From: Chloranthus sessilifolius
Taxonomy: Eukaryota; Streptophyta; Magnoliopsida; Chloranthales; Chloranthaceae
NCBI GenBank assembly: GCA_021018995.1
Contig: CM037587.1
Location: 66,421,604 to 66,485,603, forward strand
Direction: 5' to 3'
DNA length: 64,000 nt
Shown piece after piece: positions 1 to 11,440 of this stretch. Within the stretch, counting starts at the first letter, position 1; every line of letters begins with the position of its first letter. Made by a program: the position numbers and the translations under genes. The notes beneath the pieces are model-generated. The model saw nothing but the letters and a program-made list of their open reading frames with translations. It did not search any database and had not been told where the DNA came from.

Positions 1-229
1 GTTCTAATTCTAATAAAAGAAATAACTAAAATAAAAGATTCCTAATATAACTCTAATTCTAATTTTATTCTTCCTTGTTTTCAACGGTTGATGTGTTCCA
101 GATTTCTCTCCTTGATAATAACAGCAAAGATATTAGGAGTTTATCTTCTTCAATCTTCTCAGATCCGTGATTAGCCAAACTTCTAATTAAAGAGTTCTTC
201 TAATTTTGTTCTTGGTGGTGATAGTTTTC

Positions 230-560
230 ATGTGATCAGCAGCAATAGAAAAGCTTCTATAATCATAATCGTAATTCACGATTATTCTTTTTCTTCTTTT
301 TTCTTAGAAAATCGTAAATCACGATTTTCTATCTTTCATAGCTTCCTTAGTAGACGATTCTTTATAACGAACGATCACTTTCGTCGGTATCGCTTTTTAC
401 TCTTTTGTCGCTTTCTGAACAATTGTCTTTTGAAGAATTGTAAATTACGATTTCTTGTTTTTTTCTTTTCTTTAGCTTTAGTATTAGTGCTCAATCGTAA
501 AATATAATTTCTCATCTTTTAATAGGTGGCGAATCGTCTTCTTTCGCTCAATCATCTTTT
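230..560. repeat. Cluster of TCGTAAATYACGA-type inverted repeats in the presumed A 5' LTR
   Basis: Several copies of a self-complementary motif built on TCGTAAWTYACGA, with half-sites ACGATT and AATCGT, lie in T-rich DNA upstream of the gag remnant. By position this should be the LTR or 5' leader of element A. I could not place an LTR boundary or primer site. The arrangement recalls the palindrome arrays in the LTRs of elements B, C, D and E. Confidence 0.4.
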
Positions 561-829
561 TATTGCTTTTTGAGTTCATTTTGATGAATATTAACACTTT
601 GGCTCTCTTTTACTATTTTTCTTTAGTATCTGCACATCAGCAACTTATAGTAGCAAACTAAGTCCTAGCATCACTAAGTTAAGGGTGATAAAATGGTATA
701 TTCTGTGACTGATCACATGCCGCATTGCCCGTCTAAAATCTTATTGTGGGGACATGTGCCGACACGACGGAGATGAACGACTCCTCATCAAAGTGTTCTA
801 AAAAAGTCTCACGGGACCGTACTAAGATG

Positions 830-1330
830 GTTCACTTCTCTTGAACCATCCATGTTAAAAACTTGGAAGGATCCCACTCACCTATTCCAAGAGCAATACA
901 TCTACAACATGGACATTGAGTCACACAAATTCGATCTGGCCCAGTTTAAACAAAAGCCCGACGAGACGTTTAGTGAGTACCTTGAAAATGGAGAGCTCTA
1001 GCAGCCCAAGTAAGGAACCTCATCCTTGATGAGGAGCAAATTGAGATGATCTTGAAAACAACCTTACCACTTATCTCTGATTTCTTAGTATACTAACAAC
1101 GATCAAGTTTCCCTGACTTGGTAAGGAACGCCAACCGCTAAGAAGACATGTTAAGAGAAGGATGGCTAAATAAAAGCACAACTAGTGGGCTAGTGGGGGT
1201 TCGGAAATTTACCGTGCAAAGAAGAACCAGGACAGATGTTCAGACAATAATGAACACTTAATCCAATACCTCGCACTAGTCGAGATGAGATCAGATCGGC
1301 AATGGGCAAGGCTCATAGATGACCCCAGAA
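830..1330 (+). pseudogene. Element A gag remnant
   Basis: A + frame from about 850 reads like a plant gypsy gag core: a TWKDPTHLFQEQYIYNMD block, then QFKQKPDETFSEY. Tat gag proteins have the same order (Trp, Gln-Tyr, then a Lys-Pro-x-Glu-Ser/Thr-Phe-x-Glu-Tyr block). Only this core is readable and the rest is decayed. In living relatives Gag forms the cytoplasmic particle; here it is a fossil. Family assignment rests on one short conserved block. Confidence 0.5.
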
Positions 1331-2339
1331 CAAAGGAGGGCTCGGTTTAACCGAGTGTTCACACCATTGGGGCAAGCCCTGAATGTTCATTTACTATTTT
1401 TGGTTGAAAAGGTCTTGTCACATGATTCTAGCTCCGATCACCACCAAATCTACTCCTAAAAAATTACGATCCTAACACTGACCCATTGCAATTTCCATCA
1501 AGGGCCGGGTCACCCAACTGATCGATGCTTTCCTCTGAAGCATGCGATACAAGATTTTATAGAAGCCAGAAAGATCATCCCCCCAACACTTTCCCAGGCA
1601 AATCAGCACGCCAACATCTATCAGGTTCTGCTGCCACCAGGGGGAGTAGGCCCGAGGCCCACCGTCAACAAGATAGAAGCAGATGAAGAGGTTTTTGATC
1701 ATTCGGAATACATCAGCACTCGAGGAAACTTCATAGTACCAAAGCAGGGGGATTAAGAATAAAAGCATAGGAGTAATCCAGCCTTTGAACATGGTTGATT
1801 ACTTCCCCAATTCGACACCTCAAGCAGAACTGAGGATGTACTTCCCAGTGCTAGCCCCCTGTGATATTCTCAAATTGGCCTAACTCCATACCAGCCGTGT
1901 GCTATAGAAACCCCCACCAATTGCCTGATGCTTGACCGATTAGCTACCAGTGGCCTCGCTTCGCCACATCACTCCCAGTACGGTCATCCACCAGTCCCGT
2001 AGACCACATTTGGCCCATTTTTGCCGCTCCTCCAACCTATCCACCTCTAGCAGAAGTTAACCATGTTTTATCTAGTTATCCTGCCCCATCAATCCAGGCA
2101 CCCCTGATACCCTCACCCAATCTGTCTCAGATCCTAGGGCTGACCTTTGACCCCCACTAGGTCTCGCTTAATTATAATCAAACTAACATCAATGCGGGCA
2201 ATAACAGCGAGGGGGCAGTTGAATTCATTACACGATCAAGGAAGATCTCTAAGCAACCAGAGGTACCGATGCTAGTCCAACCAGAAGAGAAAAAGGAACC
2301 TCCTGCAATACACCCCATGGAAAAATGAGTAGAGAGCAC

Positions 2340-2940
2340 GTGCTAAGAACATAGCTAAAAAGAATGCTAGCTGACATCACCATCTGGGACCTATTAATGA
2401 CATCCCCGCTCCACTTCCAAGCTCTAATGGGAGCCCTGAAAGATGCGCATGTATCTAGCAAAGTGTCCCCAGATGAAGTAGGGGAGATAATCGGGTACGT
2501 GTTGGCTCCCAACGCTATCTCATTTTCGGATGCCAATCTTCCGAATGAGGGAAGCAATCATTCTAAACCCCTCAACATTATGGTAGAAGTAAAGGACTTG
2601 GTGATCCCATTAGTGTTGATAGACAATGGATCAACTTAAATGTGTGCCCTCTAAGAACTTTGAGATAGGGGTGGATCCCTCCACGTTCAGGCCTGCCATA
2701 ACAAGTGCGAGAGGATTCGACAACACAAGGAGAGAAATAATAGGAGAAGTCGATCTTGAGCTCACCGTTGGGCCAATGACCTTCTCCATCCCATTCCAAG
2801 TCATGGACATTAAATCCATCATTAACCCATTCCTGGGGCGCCCATGGCTACATGAAATCAAGGCAGTACCTTCAACTTTGCGTCAAAAACTCAGGTTCAT
2901 ATTAGAGCAGAAGGTTATCACCATTTTAGGCGAAGGATAA
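2340..2940 (+). pseudogene. Element A aspartic protease region
   Basis: Two neighbouring + frames carry the protease neighbourhood of Tat elements. The first has TIWDLLMTSPLHFQALMGAL, a block like the 'DLLM.S..HR.AL...L' seen before Tat proteases, then LPNEGSNHSKPL and the active-site triad LIDNGST. The second has the downstream flap region and a GRPWLHEIKAVPSTL block, matching the conserved 'lGRPWlh...avpStlhQ.lkf' of this family. The protease would mature the Gag-Pol polyprotein. Broken. Confidence 0.75.
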
Positions 2941-2982
2941 GAGGAAGGAGAAAAGGTCAAATACAACATCGAGAACCTTAAG

Positions 2983-3183
2983 GTGTTGGATGTGCCACAC
3001 GCAGCTGAAGACACAGAACTCCACAGTTTTCAGTATGATGTGTCAGCAGTAATGCCCAAATCCCTCAGAAGAATCACCTTGAGGATGGGAGGAGGAATGA
3101 TGAAAACAGTAGCCATGCTCCATAAATGGGGCTACCAGAAAGGAAAGGGTTTAGGTCCTTGCTTACAAGGCAGGAAAGACTAG
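2983..3183 (+). pseudogene. Element A G-patch-like segment
   Basis: The C-terminal third of this 66-residue frame contains MLHKWGYQKGKGLGPCLQG: an aromatic residue, then G-x-G-x-G-L-G spacing and a following Gln-Gly. This matches G-patch-like segments that Tat/Ogre elements carry between protease and reverse transcriptase. G-patch domains in other proteins bind RNA or partner DEAH helicases; the role in Tat elements is not established. The first half matches nothing I recognise. Confidence 0.55.
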
Positions 3184-3863
3184 TCAGGGTCAGAGGCAGA
3201 CAAAAGATCAAGTTCGGGTTAGGTCACAAGCCCACTGAAGAAGAAGTCCAGGAAGCCAAATAGAAGGCCTGAGCCATCGCTGTAGCCAAAGCGAGGGGGA
3301 TAGACTAGGAGGATGAGCCTTGATCACTACCTCACATCCTAATCACTTTTGTAAGCGCAAGGGTCATCAAGATAGACCAAAATGGGGCAACGCAACTGAC
3401 CCCACACAAACCGATAGCCGTTGTCCACCTAAACAATCCCTGAATCATCCCACCCGATATGGAAATAGACCTAGCATCCATGACCCTTTTTGAGGAGGAG
3501 GTTCCCCCACCAATACAAACCCCTGTCATAAACAACCATAAGCCCATGTTAATATTTGAGGATCGGGTCCCAAACGAACCAATGATAAATATGATGGAGG
3601 TTGACCCTTAAATCCATCTCAATCAGCCTCCTTCACTTGTCCAGGTAAAGGTGCAGCATCTTAGGTAAGGAATTGGGTATTAATACCCCTAACTCTGGAA
3701 ACTTCGAGTGGCCTAAAATTCAGCACCGGCTTCCCAAAAAAAAAACTATCAAAAGTGAGATTAGCCCTTGGCAAGCAATACCATGTGTGTATAGAGACTC
3801 GCTTTTCAAGGGGCCCATCTTTGAAGAAAAGAAAAACGATAAAAAAATACAAAAAGTCCAAAA

Positions 3864-5005
3864 ATGTTGTATTTTAAAATTTTCAAAAAAAGCAAAGAAA
3901 ATGTTGCCTTAATTAAAAAGCCCGTCCGACGTGAAGTCGACCTCTTCACCATAGAAATACAAGAAGAGGTAGGAGTCACGGATCTGGATGGCGAGGACTT
4001 AATAGAGGAGCTCCCCAATGAGCTCCTTGAATGGTATGCCGAGTTTGAGCCTGGTCCTTCCCTGATTGTTAAAGAGACTGAAGATGTCAACCTGGGCACT
4101 GAAGAGATCCCCAGAATCACCAAGATCGGAACGTCGCTATCTCCCGAGGAAAGAAGAAGCATGATTGATCTCCTTTAGTCATACAAAAATGTCTCTACAC
4201 TATCATACGAAGATATGCCTAGTTTGGAAACCGATTTGGTTGAGCATGAGTTACTGCTATATCTGGATGTTAAGCCAGTCGAGCAAAAATTAAGGCGGCT
4301 CAGGCCGGAATGGATGCTAAAAGTGAAGATGAGGTCATAAAATAATATGACACAGGTTTCTTGATGGTTTCAAAATACCTATAGTGGTTGGATAACATCA
4401 TCCGTGTACCGAAGAAAGATGGAAGGGTACGCATGTGCATCGATTTAAGAAATTTGAACAAGGCAAGCCCGAAAGATTACTTCCCTTTGTCCCAAATCAA
4501 CATCTTGGTCGATAACACTGTCAAGAATGGAATGCTCTCGTTCATGAACGGTTTCTCCGGCTATAATCAAATCAAAATGGCAGAGGCGGACTGAGAAAAG
4601 ACAACGTTCATCACCCCATGGGGAACTTTCTACTATCGAGTCCTGCCATTCAGATTGAAGAATGCCGATGCAACATACAAAAGGGCCATGACAACACTGT
4701 TCCATGACATGATGCACCAAGAACTTGAGGTATACATAGACGACATGATTGCCAAGTCACACAAGAGAGGTGATCCTCTGGAGAACCTCCAAAAGTTGTT
4801 TGAAAGATTGAAGAAATATAGGCTATGTCAGAATCCTCAGAAATGTGCATTCGGCGCCATGTCAGGAAAGTTATTGGGCTTCATCGTCTGCAAGAGAGGC
4901 ATCGAAGTCGACCCAATCAAAGTGAAAGCCATCGTCAAAATGCCTCTGCCATCTATCGAGAAAGAGGCCAGTGGTTTCTTGGGCAGAATACAGTACATCA
5001 GTTGA
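3864..5005 (+). pseudogene. Element A reverse transcriptase region
   Basis: The upstream part has the pre-RT leader of Tat elements (VNLGTEEIPRITKIG, then SPEERRSMIDLL). The RT core follows: VPKKDGRVRMCIDLRNLNKA, then FMNGFSGYNQIKMA, then TPWGTFYY with KNADATYKRAMTTLFHDMMH, and the catalytic block VYIDDMIAKS. The thumb-side block LLGFIVCKRGIEVDP is also present. This copies genomic RNA to cDNA in living relatives. The DDM spelling and the 'RAMTTLFHDMMH' block are Tat/Ogre hallmarks and differ from the Athila and chromovirus RTs elsewhere in the window. Broken in several places. Confidence 0.85.
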
Positions 5006-5009
5006 TTCA

Positions 5010-5975
5010 TGGCACAATTAACTCCTATCTGCACGCCGATCTTCAAGTTATTGAAGAAAGATTTGCCCATTAAATGAAACAATGATTATCAAGCAGCGTT
5101 CGATAAGATCAAGGGTTACCTCCTCAAACCTTCAATTCTGGTACCACCAGTACCCGAGAGACCACTCTTAATGTACCTCTCAATGACGGAATTCTCGATG
5201 GGATGTGTCGATGAGACTGGAAGAAGAGAGCAAGCCACTTACTACCTAAGCAAGAAGTTCACCGATTACGAGGCATACTATTTTCATCTAGAGAAAGCAT
5301 GCCTGGCTCTCGTATAGGCTACGCAAAGGCTTCGTTACTACCTGTCCTCTCAGGTAGTTTTCCTCCTGGCTCTAATGGATCCTTTGAAGTACTCGTTTGA
5401 AAAGCCAACTCTCACAGGCTGAACTGCATAGTGAAAACTTCTCTTATCAGAGTTCGACATCACATATGTCATGTAAAGTCAATCAAGGGGCAAGCACTCG
5501 CTAACCATCTTGCAGAGAATCCTTTACCTAACTAGGAACCTTTGAGACTGAATTTCCTAATGAGGACATCTTATTCATGACAGAGGATGATATAGAAGAA
5601 ATAGAGGAGTCCTGGGTAATGCACTTCGATGGGGCATCGAATGCTGAAGGTCAAGGAGTGGGCGCCATTCTAATCTTGCCGAAAGGGTCTCATATACCAG
5701 TTTCCATTAATCTCAATTTCCCTTACACCAATAACATGGCTGAATATGAAGCCTGCGTTGTTGGCTTGCATGTAGCTCTTGACCTGAACATAACTCACTT
5801 CAAGATATTTGGTGACTCACAGCTGATCATATGTTAGACCAATGGAGATTGGAAGACAAAAGATGAAAAAATAATCCCCTACCATGAACTTCTCGAGGAT
5901 CTGATAGCATGCACCAATGACGTTACCTTCTCTTATGTCCTGCGAGCGAGAAAGTGATTTTCCGATGCGCTAGCC
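5010..5975 (+). pseudogene. Element A tandem RNase H domains (including archaeal-type aRH)
   Basis: The first part (about 5010-5500) continues from RT and has degraded RNase H and connection blocks. The second part (5577 onward) is a separate RNase H-type fold: WVMHFDGASNAEGQGVGAIL, then NNMAEYEACVVGLHVAL, then IFGDSQLI. The D...E...D spacing of the catalytic residues is clear. A second, archaeal-type RNase H after the retroelement one is a known signature of Tat/Ogre elements. The trailing block DALATLASMVEVP also matches that family. Confidence 0.75.
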
Positions 5976-6169
5976 ACCTTGGCATCAATGGTAGAAGTTC
6001 CCTATGTCGTTGAAATGAAACCAATCAAGATCGGACAAAGACATGAGCGGGCCTTTTACCTCCAGATCGAGGGATCCACAGAGTTAGATGTTGAGCCTGC
6101 ATGGTTCTCAGATATTAAGAATTTCCTTAAACTCGAGCCTTCCCTGAAGGTACATCCATAACAGATAGG

Positions 6170-7340
6170 TGGACCATCCCACATTTAGCGGCAAACTACG
6201 TCATCTGTGGTGAGTGCCTCTACAAGCTATTATATAATAATATCTTGCTCTGATGTCTAACTGAGACTGAGGTAGCCAATGTTATGAAAGAGATCCACGG
6301 AGTATGCGGGGCCCACGTCAATGGCCACATGCTCGCCAAGAAGATCCTATGGCAAGGGTATTTCTGGACCACAATGGAAACTGACTATTGCAAGCACATT
6401 CAGAAGTGCTACAAATACTAAGAACACTCCAGTCTGATACATGCTCCTGCTATAGATCTACATAGCATGACCACTCTTTGTCCATTCACCACATGGGGTC
6501 TCGACGTCATCGGAAAGGTCAATTAAAAGCATTTAATGGGCATAAGTTCATCCTTGTCGCCATCGAGTACTTCACAAAATGGGTAGAGGCTGCATCCTAT
6601 ACAAACATCATAGCCAGCCATGTCAAAAAGTTGATCAAGAATAACATCGTTTGTCGATTCGGCATGCCTAAAGACATCATCATAGACAATGATACCAACT
6701 TTGCGAACAAGCGCATTAGAGCCTTATGCGAGCAGTATAAGATCAAGCATCACCGCTCGTCACCATATCGGTCGTAAACCAACAGAGCCATCAAATTCAC
6801 CAACAAAATAGTTGTCCGCATCCTTGAGAAGATGGTTGTCACTTACTGAGATTGGAGTGAAATGCTACCTTTCGCACTATGGGCTTATTGAACATTGATC
6901 CGTATCGCTACAGGGGCCACACCATTTTCCCTTGTGTACGAAACTAAGGCTGCGCTACCAGTTGAGGTTGAAGTGCCTTCACTCGACATCCTCATCAAAA
7001 CTGATCTATTGGAGGTCGAAAGAGAGAGAGCCCATTTCAAACAATTGAGCATGATCGATGAAAAGAAGCTCCTAGCCTTGTGTCACACCTAGGCCTATCA
7101 GAGGAGGATTGCACGTGCTTAAAATAAGCGTGCTTGCATTCGAGATTTAAAGGTGGGTGACACGGTACTCAAGAAAATCTTCCCATCTCTCCACTCCGAT
7201 CCGAGAGGAAAATTCAAGCCAAACTGGGAAGGACCCTCCATCATTAGAGAGGTACTCCCTGGATACGCGCTTTGTCTTGCCACCATGGACGGGGATCATT
7301 TTCTTGAGCCCATCAACGTTGGATATGTATGACAATTCTA
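6170..7340 (+). pseudogene. Element A integrase
   Basis: An N-terminal zinc-binding block is visible (EIHGVCGAHVNGHMLAKK, then CKHIQKC). The catalytic core has WGLDVIGK, FILVAIEYFTKWVEA, RFGMPKDIIIDNDTNF and the tail of the D,D35E core, then ATGATPFSLVYETKAALPVE as the conserved 'G.tPf.LvYG.eavlP.E' block. A C-terminal part continues to about 7340 (KANWEGPSII-like block in a neighbouring frame). Living relatives use it to insert cDNA. Degraded, with multiple breaks. No chromodomain is visible, as expected for Tat. Confidence 0.8.
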
Positions 7341-7961
7341 CTCATAGTCTCCCACAATAAGATAAGTATTGATAATATGGATACATAATTGCTTAAGGAC
7401 CCCATAAAAGAGGCCATCATTTTAAAGCTAAATAGTAAAAAAGCATCCCTAAATGCTCATACCTTTGCTACCCAATTAAGCCATTAGCCTTTCTTTCATA
7501 ACCCCTCCCCAGAAAAAGGAGAAAGAAATGTGTATATATCAAACAAAAGAAAGAGAAAAAGAGTTACCATCAAAATCCAAAAAAATAAATCAGAAAAGCA
7601 AAATCTCAAAAGAGGATAAGCAAAAAGAACAAAAAATAGAAAAGAAGAGATAGAAAAACCATGGGGCATATACAATAAAAATCCCCCAAGGAAGAAGCGT
7701 ATTATGACAGTCGAAACCCAATCAAGAAAAATCTTTAAACCCGAGAATACCTTCGAAATTTATAACCTATCCCATGGCCAAGATACATTCCTGGAGAAAG
7801 TCCTCTTTAAGGTCTACAAGCTCACAATATCTGTTGAGTCAGCATAAGCCGAGCTGAGAGACAATAGAAGAACTCCATCCAGCCGACTATGATGGAATCG
7901 ATGTCCATGTCATGACCTTTGAAAAGAAAGAAAATAAAAATATACAAGCTCAAAGCAAAAT
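7340..7961. other. A-rich 3' sequence after A integrase, nothing recognised
   Basis: About 600 bases of A-rich DNA with many AAAGAAA runs. No coding block, LTR edge or structured RNA was recognised. It is best read as the untranslated 3' region of element A. Confidence 0.5.
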
Positions 7962-8104
7962 GGACGTGGTGAAAACCTGAAAGGGCGCCATGGGTAAAAG
8001 GAGTGAGCTTGCTTGGAGCAAGTGAAAACCTGAAATGGCGCCTGGGGTAAAAAGGCATACCCACGGACGTAGTGAAAACCCGAAAGGTTGCTACGAGTAA
8101 AAAC
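7962..8104 (+). repeat. Three GTGAAAACCYGAAAGG-type repeats
   Basis: GTGAAAACC begins near 7969, 8022 and 8072, so the period is 50-53 bp. Each copy continues with CTGAAA or CGAAAGG, then a GC-rich step and GTAAAA. The copies are clearly related but diverged. They lie in the 3' untranslated part of element A. Confidence 0.6.
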
Positions 8105-8446
8105 AAGGGCAATGACGGGCACGACGAAAAAAGTAAAAAGGTTTTGTTTAAAAGAAAAAAGAAAGAAAAAGAGAAAGTCGTCAATTACCCCTTTGGTCAT
8201 GTACAAATCCCCTAGTCGCCTACTGGCCCACCAATATTAGCTCAAATCAGGTCCTGACCAGGAATATCTTCATAACCGCACCGTCGAACGCATGGTTAGA
8301 GGTAAAGATAAATGGCTAACTCAATCCAAAAGGGATGGACTTTCTAACCTTGGGAAAATTTTGGACCTCGGCCCCTACCACCTGAACGGATTCAGCTATT
8401 CTCAAAATGAGACCCGTTACCTCTCCTCACGTTTAAAGGCAAAGAA

Positions 8447-8612
8447 AACAATAGATTTCCTTTTTCCATTTTAGATAAAATAATAAAAATGAGATAATAG
8501 ATTTCCCTTTTCCTTTTTTAGATAAAGAAAATAATAAAAATAAGATAATAGATTTCCCTTTTCCACAAAGAAAACAACGAAATATAAGATAATAGATTTC
8601 CCTTTCCCATTT
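8447..8612 (+). repeat. Four tandem AATAGATTTCCCTTTTCC repeats
   Basis: Four copies of AATAGATTTCCYTTTYCC separated by A-rich spacers (GATAAAATAATAAAAATGAG and similar) form a short minisatellite with a period of about 40-65 bp. It is pyrimidine-rich next to purine-rich on the same strand. No coding potential. Confidence 0.65.
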
Positions 8613-8732
8613 TCATTTCTGAACTTGTCTTGCACCACATCTCAAAAAGATAAACGGTGTGGCACCCTGTTTCTCCCTTTACAAATTTAAAAAAGAAACA
8701 AAAACATTAAAAAATACATACACAAAAACCCA

Positions 8733-8752
8733 ATATATATATATATATATAT
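8733..8752. repeat. (AT)10 microsatellite
   Basis: An uninterrupted AT dinucleotide run, likely length-polymorphic. Confidence 0.9.
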
Positions 8753-8824
8753 CTGTCAAGGGGGTTTTCATACCCCCTCACTATGGTATCTGATCTGTGT
8801 AAAAAAGGGTATGTGCAGGATTGG

Positions 8825-10030
8825 TCATCGGCCTAGCTTGCGCTCCAAGTCGCGAACTTGCTCACGTAAGGCATCTTCATGGACATTCCATTTGGTCATC
8901 CATTGGCCATGGAGATCCTTGTACCGCTTTCGGGAACCATCAGTGTGACCAAGGACGTCACTCAAAGTTTCCTCCAAACGAAGGGCTTCATATTCTGCAA
9001 CATGGGCCTTCGTTTCAACAATATCAGCCATTACTTGCTCTTTTACTAGGCGCTCTTATAGTACCCACTTTTCATCTACGAGAAGCTCTATTCGAGTCAA
9101 AAACACTGCTTCTTTCTTTGGCCAAGGTCCCTCAGAATTACTACTCTTAGCCGGAACAAGCCACCTTGTAAAAGGTGTCATGGAAGATAACCAAGTCTCA
9201 TACTCTGAAGAAGTCAAAGGGACAGCCCCCTGCTCCAGGTCCCACATATGCATCGATTGATGTGTCTACCAAAGTGCCACTATCTTCTCCAAATCTTCAG
9301 AGGACCCCCGAGAGAAAATCAAGCCACACAGGGGAGGTCTTGTGGTATAAGGCAAATGTTGAGTATAGCCAAACTGGCGTAAACCCTGAGAAGGAAAATA
9401 ATGGGTGCTGCCAGTCAACCCTAGAAGGTTGATACCCTCATGATCTCGGGAGCATTGTGGGGAAGGTCCCATCAAGCCATGGAAGCCTCCATATAAGCTC
9501 CACTTTGATCAACCAAAGGTGCATCTCGCGTGTATTCTTTTGAGGCAACCTGAAACATCGGCCTAAAAAGTAATGAGCAACCTCTCCTCGCACCATGTAA
9601 AAATGAGGTACTGATCCCAAAATGGCAAGATGCTCTCCAAGCCAGACCTAAAGAAGAACGGGGCATCCCTGAAAGCACTCAACCTTGCCCGAGGCAAAGG
9701 CATCAAGACTGCGGTAAAGCTCGGCCAACACAAAATGCATCACAGAGCGACCTTCTCCGGCTCCACTACTACGTCGCAGAGTGCAAGAGAGAAACTCTCC
9801 CCACCCGTGTAAAAAAGGACCTCCGAGAGAAGGCAAAGGGCGAAAGCATTCACGTTATGAATATTTCTGGTTGGCAATTTTTGCAAACTTTCGTTGTCAA
9901 AAATTTCTCTTAGGAATTTCATCGAACACCTGGTGGGCCCAACGACAAAGCTCTTCTCATATTCACTTTTCTTCAAACCCAAAATCGTGTGGACGGTCTT
10001 GGCATAACCCAGTTTTGGTACCACCTTAGC
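8825..10030 (-). pseudogene. Antisense DUF7745-like coding fossil with C-terminal coiled coil
   Basis: On the - strand several short frames together carry blocks like the plant DUF7745 family: a block FALCLLSEVLF, then HFVLAELYRSLDAFASGKVE with FQGCPVLL, then WRLPWLDGTFP, then THYFPSQGLRQFGYTQHLP. The last frame (9031 down to 8825) is Glu/Lys/Arg-rich with a heptad-like pattern, suggesting a coiled coil. DUF7745 proteins occur in plants mainly next to transposons and their function is unknown. Antisense extra ORFs are reported in the 3' region of Tat-lineage elements, which fits this place. Broken. Assignment is from memory of the family pattern. Confidence 0.5.
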
Positions 10031-11440
10031 AAGGCCGTGATGTAACCTTAAACTCGAAAAAATAGAGAGCTCTTCAAGTGTCAGAGTTAGCTCACGGGCC
10101 CCAAAATGAAAGCAGTTTCTTCATCCCAATGAGAAACCACCACATGGATAAAATCCCAAAAAGGAGGAACATCTAGAAAAGAGGAGAGACGTGCAAGCCC
10201 AAGTTGGTCCAAACCCACGAGCTCGCTCTCGTTCAAGCATCAAACCAATGTTTTAGAAAGTTGGGCCCTACACCTAAGGAGGGAAGTATAAAGATCTCAG
10301 ATCCTGCCGGAGGGACGGGATCATGAAGCGGGTCCATGATCGTTTAATGAATCACGATTCGATGTAGGACAATGGACCCACCCATGGGAGAAAAAGAGCA
10401 AAAAAAATTAGAGCAAAATCCAGAACCCAATTTAAATTTGAGAAAAAAGAATGCTTTCCCGGGCCTTATAGGCCTATTAGAGACCAAACTTGCCTTGCAT
10501 ATACTTTATATACGCAAGGCCAAAATTCCCCAGAAAATGCCTTGCGTATATTTTATATATGCAAGGCCAAAAATCCCAGAAAATTGCCTTGCGTATATAA
10601 AGTATCATCCTTTTGGATAAAAGAGAGGACATAGCAGGCAATTGAACTTCAATCATACATTGGCCATCAACACAAATAAAGGAAGAAAAACATGAACCTT
10701 GATCGTTTCAGCTATGCATAACTTAGGGGTCATTTCTCCTTGTGCCAAGCTCATGGCTCTTCCTGCAGATGAGTACAAATCATAATTACAGTTTCACACC
10801 CATCTAATCTATTTTTCATTTTGGCAGGCAGGCATATCACATCCGAAAAGGTAGATGACAAATAGAAAGGGAAATTAATGATATCCATTTCCGCGAATTA
10901 TCCAAATGAACTAATCAGTCACAACGTCATTGCATTTCTTCCAAAAGTACTCAAAAAGCTCAAATGTTCATAAAGCAAAAAGGAAAAGCAGCCTCCGACC
11001 AGGTTCTGGGTCCTCAAGAATCCCTCCTCCACCGGCGTTGGGTCCTCTGCTACGTCATGGACGTGACCTCCCCCACCCGCGACCATGCCTAGGTTAGATG
11101 ACTACGCAATGACCGTGACTCCTTCTCACGAGCACGCTGAAAGCATCATGCCAAAAGGGTCAGTTGGGAAAGAGCATGGATCGACAAAATACGGAAAGGA
11201 CAAACCAATCTCATACTCACCACTTCGGCCTCCCGAAGATCAGTAATATGATGGTAATACTCCGCCTGCTGAACGGCTGACTCATAAACCTATAAAAGAA
11301 AAAAAGGGGAAAATATCAGCAGTGTAGAGGAAAAGAAGGGGGGCAAGCACATCCCTGAAGAAGAAACAAACGCACTCCGAGGACCAGCTCGGGAGGAGGA
11401 GCTCTAATCTCCTTTGTGGAAAGGCGGGCACACCCTGTCA
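10030..11440. other. Non-coding spacer between the two antisense fossils
   Basis: No convincing coding block was seen. The only clear structure is the hairpin repeat at 10492-10602. The small open frames here look like chance. Confidence 0.5.
10492..10602. repeat. 47-bp repeats, each a GCCTTGCRTATA hairpin
   Basis: GCCTTGCATATA pairs with TATACGCAAGGC at 10492-10520. GCCTTGCGTATA pairs with TATATGCAAGGC at 10539-10567. A half copy follows at 10586. The start-to-start spacing is 47 bp for each step. Each full copy is an inverted repeat with 11-12-bp arms around a short AT loop, so the transcript could fold into a row of stems. Confidence 0.7.

Noticed and set aside
7822-8206. Phe/Leu-rich minus-strand frames suggesting a membrane protein
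   Set aside because: They are antisense to A-rich DNA, which gives Phe/Leu-rich frames by composition alone.
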